NCBI GenBank assembly: GCA_002505945.1
Contig: DAWM01000079.1
Span: 1 to 5,270 of the forward strand
Direction of reading: 5' to 3'
From: Candidatus Woesearchaeota archaeon UBA119
Lineage (GTDB): Archaea; Nanobdellota; Nanobdellia; Woesearchaeales; UBA119
Length of the DNA stretch: 5,270 nt
Position numbers and translations under genes: made by a program. Below the pieces are notes generated by a model, which made no database searches, was not told the origin of the DNA, and worked only from the letters and a program-made list of their open reading frames with translations. This document shows positions 1-4,810 of the stretch, piece by piece. The stretch's first letter is position 1. Every line of letters starts with the position of its first letter.

Positions 1-22
1 AGTTCAAATCTCGGCGGCCCCA
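1..22 (+). tRNA. tRNA gene, 3' end only (T-arm and acceptor 3' strand)
   Basis: The first 22 bases fit the end of a tRNA. The T-loop TTCAAAT lies at 3-9. The T-stem 3' strand CTCGG at 10-14 matches the AG seen at 1-2, implying a CCGAG 5' strand with three bases outside the window. The acceptor 3' strand CGGCCCC is at 15-21 and discriminator A is at 22. The next bases are TTC, so CCA is not encoded and must be added enzymatically, as in many archaea. The 5' acceptor strand should read GGGGCCG. The anticodon lies outside the window. The acceptor sequence and A73 resemble archaeal tRNA-Pro from memory, but the isotype is not established. C at position 70 argues against tRNA-Ala, which needs G3:U70. 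Confidence 0.85.
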
Positions 23-38
23 TTCTTTAGAATCAGTC

Positions 39-557
39 TTATTTTTCTCCTATTTTTTCCTTGGCTTTCTTTAACTTGTGATTCAAGAGAACATTTTGCC
101 AAATCCCTGCCAACCTGGAACAGATATATTCAACATCATTATTTTCACATAGTTTAACCACATGATCATCGAAGTAGTAAAGAGAATTATCTTTGTCATC
201 CCTTACAAATCCATCCCCCACAACAAAGAGGGGTTTTTGTCTTTCTACTTCATCATAAAATTGTTGTTCAGTATTAACTTCTCTAATATTCACATTAGGA
301 AAATGCTTGTATATTATTTTCTTGGTCTTTTCTACCTTTTTAGCCAGTCCAGCACACAAGATGATATCATCAATGTTCTCTGCTGACTCAGGATTTTTAT
401 AATAATCTATCATTTCCAGTTTGTCCTTTATTGTATTATCATCCTTAGATTCATAGCCAAAAGGTTTGGTGCTTATATTAAATTTTTCCTCTTTATCCCG
501 TCTTCTGATCCGTCTTTCAATTTCCGAAGGATAAAAAAACCCTTTTTCCTCTCCCAT
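39..557 (-). CDS. Hypothetical protein, 172 aa, probable small alpha/beta domain
   Basis: I do not recognise this family. The start is ATG at 557-555 and the stop is TAA at 41-39. Residues 1-60 are highly charged and probably extended or helical, with an Arg/Lys-rich patch around 15-25. From about residue 62 the pattern alternates hydrophobic strands and amphipathic helices: strand 63-69 (DDIILCA), helix 71-85, strand 89-93, helix 96-106, strand 109-114 (PLFVVGD), helix 129-138, strand 141-147 (DVEYICS), and a C-terminal Lys-rich helix 148-170. That layout could be a receiver-like or Rossmann-like fold, but I see no phospho-Asp set or nucleotide-binding loop clear enough to claim one. There is no signal peptide or membrane segment. 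The gene converges on the tRNA (16-bp gap) and diverges from rad50. No GGTGA site precedes the ATG, and a TATA-like element sits about 29 bases upstream, so the mRNA is probably leaderless. The start is uncertain because an open frame continues upstream in another register (see findings). Confidence 0.72.
   Translation of the reverse strand: MGEEKGFFYPSEIERRIRRRDKEEKFNISTKPFGYESKDDNTIKDKLEMIDYYKNPESAENIDDIILCAGLAKKVEKTKKIIYKHFPNVNIREVNTEQQFYDEVERQKPLFVVGDGFVRDDKDNSLYYFDDHVVKLCENNDVEYICSRLAGIWQNVLLNHKLKKAKEKIGEK
42..58 (+). terminator. T-run termination region for the tRNA gene
   Basis: Two T-runs on the + strand, T5 at 42-46 and T6 at 53-58, begin 20 bases after the tRNA end. Archaeal RNA polymerase terminates at oligo-T tracts without needing a hairpin, so these are the likely tRNA terminators. 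They lie inside the 3' end of the convergent gene at 39-557, where they encode lysine-rich C-terminal codons on the other strand. Confidence 0.45.
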
Positions 558-581
558 TGTATCTCTTGGTTAGAAAAGAAC

Positions 582-590
582 ATATTAAAA
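582..590 (-). promoter_or_regulatory. Possible TATA box for the hypothetical gene
   Basis: Read on the - strand, this is TTTTAATAT, centred about 29 bases upstream of the ATG at 557. Archaeal TATA boxes lie about 25 bases before the transcription start, which would leave a leader of only a few bases. This agrees with the lack of a Shine-Dalgarno site. AT-rich surroundings make chance matches easy. Confidence 0.35.
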
Positions 591-654
591 CCTTTCTTCC
601 TTGTTTTTTGGTCTGGTTTTAACATCATTAGTTTTTTTAACAATTTCAACAATC

Positions 655-663
655 TTTTTATAT
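655..663 (+). promoter_or_regulatory. Probable TATA box for rad50 (leaderless)
   Basis: TTTTTATAT is centred about 25 bases before the rad50 ATG at 684, so transcription should begin at or within a base or two of the start codon. No GGTGA-like site lies between it and the ATG, which is what a leaderless archaeal mRNA should look like. Confidence 0.45.
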
Positions 664-683
664 CCCTCATCTATTCTTATTGT

Positions 684-3131
684 ATGATTATTAAAGAGAT
701 TACTTTGAGGAATATAAGGAGCTATACCAAAGCCGATTTGGAGTTCCCTGAGGGTAAGGTGCTGTTGTCTGGTGATATAGGGGCGGGCAAATCCACTATC
801 CTACTAGCAGTGGAATTCGCCTTGTTCGGCTTGATTAGAGGTTCCCTTAATGGTGCTTCCCTCCTTAGGACAGGCTCCACTTCCGGCTCGGTCATCCTTA
901 AATTTGAGTGCCAGGGCAAGGATTATATTGTCAAGAGAGGACTAAAGAAGAATGGAAGCAATATAGCCCAAACCAATGGCTATCTTATCTTTGAAGGCAC
1001 AAAATACGAACTCTCTCCTTTAGAGCTCAAAGCCAAAATCCTAAGTATCTTAGGATATTCCTCTTCCTTGGTAAGCAAGTATAAAACCCTGTTCTTCCGC
1101 TATACCGTTTACACCCCTCAGGAACAGATGAGAGAAATAATCTATATGAACCCTGAAGAGAGGAAGGATATCTTGAGGAAACTCTTTCAATTGGATAAGT
1201 ATAAGCAGGTGGCTTCCAATTCAGATATAGTAAGGAAAAGCATAAGGGAGAAAAGAAAGGAATTGCAGGGCTTTGCTTCAGATTTAGAGGAGAAGAAAAA
1301 GAAGAAGAAAGAGACTGAGAAGAAGATAGCTGATATAAAGAAAGAGAAATCCCAGAAGGAAAAACGCTTGGAAGAGCTTAAGCCCTACCTTGATAAGCTT
1401 GACTCACTGGAGAAAGAGCTTAACAACCTAAATTCGAAACAGGCAGGATTAGAATCTAAGAGGGAATATCTGTCAAAAAGCATTGAGGAGAACAACAAGC
1501 AGAAGTCAAGATTGTCTGATTCTTTAGATAATTTGAAGAAAGAGATTGAGAATATCAATGAGCAGCTAGAACAGTTAGGTAAAAGGCAAGACAAGGAAGA
1601 GTTGAACAAGCAGATTAAGGAGTTAGAAGAAGAATACAATAAGATGAAGGAAAGCAAGCTCAAGCTTGAGCATCTGAGAGAGTCAAGAGAGAATATAGAG
1701 AAAGAAATAGAGCAATTGAAGGAGTCCATATCTGAGCTTACCGCCAAAATAGAGAAGTTGAATACTTATATCTCCCATAATAAACCAGAGGAAGATAATT
1801 CAGAACTGCTTGAAAAAAGATTGACTGATTACAAAGAGAAAAGGGATAATGTGATGAACAAGATTTCCGAGCAGAAGCACATTATACATCAATCAAAGGA
1901 GTTCCTTGATTCCCTCAAGGATAAAAGTGTTTGTCCTACCTGTAAGCAGCCAATAACAAAAGAGCATATGGAAGAGCTGGCTTCAAAGGAAGAGAAAAAG
2001 CAGGGGAAAGCCCAACAGCAGATTGAGGGCTTAAATCAAGTATTGGAAAGCCTGGATGGGAATATCCTTAACATAGAAAGAAAGATGAAGGATACCGCCA
2101 AAAAGGAATCTTCTCTGAAATCATGGAGAGAACAACTCTTTTTGCTTCAATCCCAAAAGAAGGAGAAGGAAGAAAGGCTCTCCCTAAATCAAAAACGCCT
2201 AGATAATATGAAAGAGCAAGAAAGCAAACTTGCAGATGTCAGGGAGTATGATTTTGGAGCCAAGAAGAAAAGGCTTGATGAGTTGAAGAATGCATTGGAA
2301 AAGGAGAACAAGAAGGAATCCTTATCAGAAAAACTCTCTTCAAAGCAGAACGAGCTGAAGAAGGATAAGGAAGAGATATTCAGGCTAGAGAAAGCAATTG
2401 CTGATTTGAAATTCCAGCTTAAGGAGATAAAACAAGATGAAAAAGGGATTAAGGCAAAGCAGGATGGACTTAAAAAGAAGAAGGAAGAGCTTAAGAGATA
2501 CAAGGAGGAAGCGGATTCTGTCAAGGAGAAGATAACAGAGATAAACTCTTTCCTCAGTTTCAATAAAGAGAATATCTTGGAGATTGAAAAGGAGATTGAC
2601 AAGAAATCAAGGGCTCAAAGTAAAGTAGAGGAGTTTCAATGGTATGAATCCTTCTTTTCAGATACCTTACCCACAATAGCCCAAGCCATAGAGACATCTC
2701 TGTTTTCAAGAATCCTCTCCCAATTTGTTGAGGTGTTTGAGGGATGGTTCAACCAACTCCTTGAAAGCGAGAATATCTTCTGTACAATTGATGAGGACTT
2801 CTCTCCAGTCATAAGAATAAATGACTATGATACAGATGCAACCAACCTCTCAGGAGGAGAAAAAACCTGTCTTGCCTTGGCATACCGCCTTGCTCTGAAT
2901 AAAGTAATTAACGATGTGGTAAGCAATATTAATACCAAGGACTTTATAATTCTTGATGAACCCACAGAAGGCTTCTCCACCGAGCAATTGGATAGAGTCA
3001 GAGATGTTATTAACTCCTTGGATATGAGGCAGATTATTATTGTGAGTCATGAAACAAAGGTGGAGAGCTTTGTTGACAAGATAATAAGGATATCCAAAAG
3101 CGAAGGCGTGAGCAGGATTTTCTCAGGTTAG
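684..3131 (+). CDS. rad50: Rad50-type DNA double-strand-break repair ATPase with zinc hook
   Basis: This is an ABC/SMC-like ATPase of 815 aa that in known systems pairs with Mre11 nuclease to tether and process DNA ends. The N-terminal lobe (about 1-165) has Walker A GDIGAGKST at 30-38 and a Q-loop glutamine at 146 (YTPQEQM). Two Lys/Glu-rich coiled-coil arms (about 166-410 and 425-665) flank the zinc hook CPTC at 417-420, whose cysteines coordinate Zn2+ between two Rad50 molecules. The C-terminal lobe has signature LSGGEKT at 722-728, Walker B with D758-E759, and the H-loop histidine at 789. All catalytic elements are present, and the length is close to, slightly below, well-studied archaeal Rad50 proteins. 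Walker A has Ile where Asn is usual (GxNGxGKS). The ATG at 684 is followed directly by the conserved first strand, so the start is well supported; there is no Shine-Dalgarno site. mre11, herA and nurA, the usual archaeal neighbours, are not seen on either side. Other SMC-like ATPases are less likely given hook, arm symmetry and size. Confidence 0.93.
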   Translation: MIIKEITLRNIRSYTKADLEFPEGKVLLSGDIGAGKSTILLAVEFALFGLIRGSLNGASLLRTGSTSGSVILKFECQGKDYIVKRGLKKNGSNIAQTNGYLIFEGTKYELSPLELKAKILSILGYSSSLVSKYKTLFFRYTVYTPQEQMREIIYMNPEERKDILRKLFQLDKYKQVASNSDIVRKSIREKRKELQGFASDLEEKKKKKKETEKKIADIKKEKSQKEKRLEELKPYLDKLDSLEKELNNLNSKQAGLESKREYLSKSIEENNKQKSRLSDSLDNLKKEIENINEQLEQLGKRQDKEELNKQIKELEEEYNKMKESKLKLEHLRESRENIEKEIEQLKESISELTAKIEKLNTYISHNKPEEDNSELLEKRLTDYKEKRDNVMNKISEQKHIIHQSKEFLDSLKDKSVCPTCKQPITKEHMEELASKEEKKQGKAQQQIEGLNQVLESLDGNILNIERKMKDTAKKESSLKSWREQLFLLQSQKKEKEERLSLNQKRLDNMKEQESKLADVREYDFGAKKKRLDELKNALEKENKKESLSEKLSSKQNELKKDKEEIFRLEKAIADLKFQLKEIKQDEKGIKAKQDGLKKKKEELKRYKEEADSVKEKITEINSFLSFNKENILEIEKEIDKKSRAQSKVEEFQWYESFFSDTLPTIAQAIETSLFSRILSQFVEVFEGWFNQLLESENIFCTIDEDFSPVIRINDYDTDATNLSGGEKTCLALAYRLALNKVINDVVSNINTKDFIILDEPTEGFSTEQLDRVRDVINSLDMRQIIIVSHETKVESFVDKIIRISKSEGVSRIFSG

Positions 3132-3145
3132 CGTAGAAGTGATTT

Positions 3146-3172
3146 CTTTGTTGCCTTTTTTTCACAACAAGG
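3146..3172 (+). terminator. Hairpin with T7 loop downstream of rad50
   Basis: An 8-bp stem pairs CTTTGTTG (3146-3153) with CAACAAGG (3165-3172), including one T-G wobble. It encloses an 11-base loop containing T7 (3156-3162). It begins 14 bases after the rad50 stop and ends before the next promoter. The oligo-T run alone could terminate archaeal RNA polymerase. The hairpin with the T-run inside the loop is not the bacterial arrangement and may be incidental. Confidence 0.45.
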
Positions 3173-3176
3173 ATAA

Positions 3177-3186
3177 ATATATAAAT
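3177..3186 (+). promoter_or_regulatory. TATA box of the thioredoxin operon
   Basis: ATATATAAAT is the best TATA-box match in the window, within a longer A/T tract 3173-3186. Its centre near 3181 predicts transcription start at about 3205-3208, giving a leader of roughly 22-25 bases that includes the GGTGA site. It is the only convincing promoter seen ahead of the four-gene redox operon. Confidence 0.65.
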
Positions 3187-3201
3187 CAGATGTGGTTTTC
3201 A

Positions 3202-3217
3202 TTTTCACTAGTGCAAA
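3202..3217 (+). promoter_or_regulatory. Palindrome at the predicted start site, candidate operator
   Basis: TTTTCACTAGTGCAAA is a 16-bp inverted repeat with 7 of 8 pairs matched, built around the perfect 8-bp palindrome CACTAGTG (3206-3213). It covers the transcription start predicted from the TATA box, the position where a dimeric repressor would block archaeal RNA polymerase. It has no loop, so it is more plausible as a DNA site than as an RNA hairpin. No regulator is identified. Confidence 0.35.
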
Positions 3218-3220
3218 CAA

Positions 3221-3226
3221 GGTGAT
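3221..3226 (+). promoter_or_regulatory. Ribosome binding site of thioredoxin
   Basis: GGTGAT matches the archaeal anti-Shine-Dalgarno sequence, and four bases separate GGTGA from the ATG at 3230. It fixes that start. Confidence 0.85.
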
Positions 3227-3229
3227 ACT

Positions 3230-3562
3230 ATGAAACAGGTAAATATCGAGGAGTTTAAAGAGCTTTTAGAGAATTCAAACAAGTCATTGTTGGTAGACTT
3301 TTGGGCCGATTGGTGCGCTCCATGCAGGCTGATTAAGCCTATCTTAGAGGATTTGTCTAATGATGAAGAACTCAAGGAAAAGATAGAGTTTATAGGTGTT
3401 GATGTTGAACATAACAATCAACTTGCAGCACAGTATGCTATAACATCCATTCCATCAGTTCTGCTCATCCATCCGGATAAAGGCAAGATTATGGAATCCA
3501 TAGGGCTTGTCCAAAAGGATGCTCTAAAAGAAAAGATAAAGGATGCACTTGAAAACCATTGA
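3230..3562 (+). CDS. trxA: Thioredoxin, CAPC active site
   Basis: This is a complete single-domain thioredoxin of 110 aa, the usual family size. It acts in the cytoplasm as a dithiol electron carrier that reduces protein disulfides. The active site WCAPC has cysteines at 29 and 32, preceded by the classic FWADW stretch. The buried acid D23 (equivalent to E. coli D26) and the cis-proline P75 in SIPSV are both present, so the protein should be redox active. Ala replaces the common Gly in the CxPC motif, which may shift redox potential. There is no signal peptide. It is the first gene of the operon, followed after 19 bases by a glutaredoxin-like protein and then by thioredoxin reductase, its expected electron donor. 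Start ATG 3230 has a good GGTGAT site and stop TGA is at 3560-3562. Confidence 0.93.
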   Translation: MKQVNIEEFKELLENSNKSLLVDFWADWCAPCRLIKPILEDLSNDEELKEKIEFIGVDVEHNNQLAAQYAITSIPSVLLIHPDKGKIMESIGLVQKDALKEKIKDALENH

Positions 3563-3571
3563 AATATACGA

Positions 3572-3577
3572 GGTGAT
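3572..3577 (+). promoter_or_regulatory. Ribosome binding site deciding the redoxin start
   Basis: GGTGAT with five bases between GGTGA and ATG 3582 selects that ATG over the in-frame ATG at 3543, which lies inside the thioredoxin gene and has no such site. The GTG inside this motif (3573) is also in frame and is a likely false start for gene callers. Confidence 0.85.
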
Positions 3578-3581
3578 TGAA

Positions 3582-3818
3582 ATGACAGAAGTCAAGGTTT
3601 TTTCCACGCCAGCCTGCCCTTACTGCAGTATGGCCAAAGACTTTTTTGACGAAAACAATATTGAGTATGAGGATATTGATGTCTCTGCAAACAGGGAAGG
3701 AGCAAGGGAGATGATCCAGAAGTCAGGACAGACAGGTGTGCCGGTAATAGAGATTGATGGCAATATTGTGATTGGTTTTGACCTGCCAAGGATTAAAAGA
3801 TATCTAGATATGGAGTAA
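3582..3818 (+). CDS. Glutaredoxin-like redoxin, YruB/NrdH type
   Basis: This is a 78-aa thioredoxin-fold protein with active site CPYC at 12-15, cis-proline P54 in TGVPV, and the C-terminal GFD (65-67) followed by a short helix ending in RIKRYL. The SGQTGVPV...IGFD pattern is typical of the YruB-family of small glutaredoxin-like proteins. It lacks the GG-[C/S]-DD glutathione-binding motif of classical glutaredoxins. With archaea usually lacking glutathione, it is more likely reduced by thioredoxin reductase, as NrdH is, than by glutathione. Possible targets include ribonucleotide reductase or other cytosolic disulfides, but nothing here identifies one. I place the start at ATG 3582 because of the GGTGAT site. 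Using ATG 3543 would add 13 residues that match no family feature and would overlap trxA by 20 bases. It lies 19 bases after trxA and ends 12 bases before trxB. Confidence 0.9.
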   Translation: MTEVKVFSTPACPYCSMAKDFFDENNIEYEDIDVSANREGAREMIQKSGQTGVPVIEIDGNIVIGFDLPRIKRYLDME

Positions 3819-3820
3819 AA

Positions 3821-3826
3821 GGTGAT
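3821..3826 (+). promoter_or_regulatory. Ribosome binding site deciding the trxB start
   Basis: GGTGAT lies just after the redoxin stop, with five bases between GGTGA and ATG 3831. The in-frame GTG at 3822 is part of this site, so a start there would place initiation inside the Shine-Dalgarno sequence and is rejected. Confidence 0.85.
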
Positions 3827-3830
3827 TATA

Positions 3831-4805
3831 ATGGCTGAGCAAGAAAATAAAAAGGGACCTGCGATTCATCCTCCTAAAGCAGATGAGTTGTTAGATATGG
3901 CAATAATTGGGGGAGGTATAGCTGGAGCTACAGCCGGGATATACTCTGGCAGGTATCTATTGAAGACTGCTCTCTTTACCAAAACAAAGGGAGGCGCCAT
4001 CCTGGACAGCCCTGATGTTGAGAACTATCCTGGTTTCATTACCATATCTGGATATGACTTGATGAACAGGGTATTAGAGCAAGCTCAGCATTACGGCACC
4101 CTGGTAGTCAATGAAATTATTGAGGGTATTGAAAAGCAGGATGATGTTTTTATTCTTAAGGGTTCCTCGGGTAAGAGCTACAAGACCAAGCAGGTAATCA
4201 TTGCTACTGGTCTGATAAGAAGAAAGCTTGGCCTGCCTAAAGAGGATAAGCTTTCAGGAAAAGGTGTATCGTATTGCGCTACCTGCGATGGTTTCTTCTA
4301 TAAGGATAAAGTAGTAGGGGTTGTAGGAGGCTCGGATGCAGCCGCCCTTTCTGCTATGCTGCTTTCCAAATACGCCTCTAAGGTGTATGTAATCTATAGG
4401 AGGGAAAGGATGAGATGCGAGCCTTATTGGCTGACAATCCTTGAAGATGACCCTAAGGTGGAATTCAACTATAATGCGAATGTTGCTGAACTGAAAGGCG
4501 AAGAGAAGCTTGAAGGAGTTAAGCTTGACAATGGGAATGAACTGAAATTGGATGGCTTGTTTATAGAGATAGGATCTGAGCCTTCAACAGACCTTTTCGC
4601 GCCTTTGGGTGTTGAGGTAGATAAAAGAGGGTATGTCAAGGTTGATGATGGCATGAAAACCAACATCCCAAGGATATATGCTGCCGGTGACCTTACAACC
4701 GGCTCAGCCGGCTTCAAGCAGCTTGTGGTAGGTGCGGCAGAAGGCGCAATAGCAGCCACATCAGCCTATCATTACGCCAAGAAAGAACTTAAGGATACGA
4801 GGTGA
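3831..4805 (+). CDS. trxB: Thioredoxin reductase, FAD-dependent, low-molecular-weight type
   Basis: This 324-aa flavoprotein should pass electrons from a reduced nicotinamide cofactor through FAD and a CxxC disulfide to thioredoxin, here probably both upstream redoxins. The FAD-binding GGGIAG lies at 27-32 after a 20-residue Lys/Pro-containing extension. The redox-active CATC is at 149-152 followed by D153, exactly the TrxB arrangement. The second FAD motif, AAGD, is at 284-287 (IYAAGDLTTG). The length matches bacterial and archaeal TrxB. The nucleotide-binding motifs deviate: the expected GxGxxA reads GGSDAA at 166-171, with Ser for the third Gly, and the HRRxxxR NADPH clamp reads YRRERMR at 189-195. 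Both arginines of the RR pair are kept, so NADPH use is plausible but not certain. It sits 12 bases after the redoxin, and its TGA (4803-4805) is embedded in the ribosome binding site of the next gene, indicating translational coupling. Start ATG 3831 was chosen over GTG 3822. Confidence 0.93.
   Translation: MAEQENKKGPAIHPPKADELLDMAIIGGGIAGATAGIYSGRYLLKTALFTKTKGGAILDSPDVENYPGFITISGYDLMNRVLEQAQHYGTLVVNEIIEGIEKQDDVFILKGSSGKSYKTKQVIIATGLIRRKLGLPKEDKLSGKGVSYCATCDGFFYKDKVVGVVGGSDAAALSAMLLSKYASKVYVIYRRERMRCEPYWLTILEDDPKVEFNYNANVAELKGEEKLEGVKLDNGNELKLDGLFIEIGSEPSTDLFAPLGVEVDKRGYVKVDDGMKTNIPRIYAAGDLTTGSAGFKQLVVGAAEGAIAATSAYHYAKKELKDTR
4801..4805 (+). promoter_or_regulatory. Ribosome binding site of gdhA overlapping the trxB stop
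   Basis: GGTGA contains the trxB stop codon TGA, with five bases before ATG 4811. Terminating ribosomes therefore sit on the next gene's initiation site, favouring coupled translation. The in-frame GTG at 4802 is not a credible start. Confidence 0.85.
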
Positions 4806-4810
4806 ACAAA

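Noticed and set aside
162..386. + strand open frame opposite the hypothetical gene
   Set aside because: It is Phe/Ile/Tyr-rich as expected for the complement of an AT-rich gene, with no ribosome binding site. The - strand frame has a better composition.
1286..1314. 29-base uninterrupted purine tract in rad50
   Set aside because: It is explained by Lys/Glu codons of the coiled coil and the reading frame is intact across it, so there is no evidence of slippage or regulation.
1385..1747. Long - strand open frame (120 codons) inside rad50
   Set aside because: It is Ser/Leu-rich, the complement of Lys/Glu-rich coiled-coil codons. The + strand frame has full Rad50 motifs on both sides.
2189..2602. 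Long - strand open frame (137 codons) inside rad50
   Set aside because: It shows the same Ser/Phe/Leu-rich shadow of the second coiled-coil arm, with no start signals or family features.
2850..2862. AGGAGG-like sequence within rad50 resembling a Shine-Dalgarno site
   Set aside because: It encodes the Gly-Gly-Glu of the ABC signature motif and no start codon is suitably placed after it.
3543..3581. Upstream in-frame ATG giving a 91-aa redoxin overlapping trxA
   Set aside because: No ribosome binding site precedes it, the added 13 residues match no redoxin feature, and ATG 3582 has an ideal GGTGAT site.
3558..3583. Direct repeat ATTGAAAT at 3558-3565 and 3576-3583 around the trxA stop and redoxin start
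   Set aside because: It is short, AT-rich and overlaps coding and start signals; it is probably chance.
4469..4759. - strand open frame inside trxB
   Set aside because: It has a low-complexity Ser/Pro-rich translation opposite a well-conserved trxB region.
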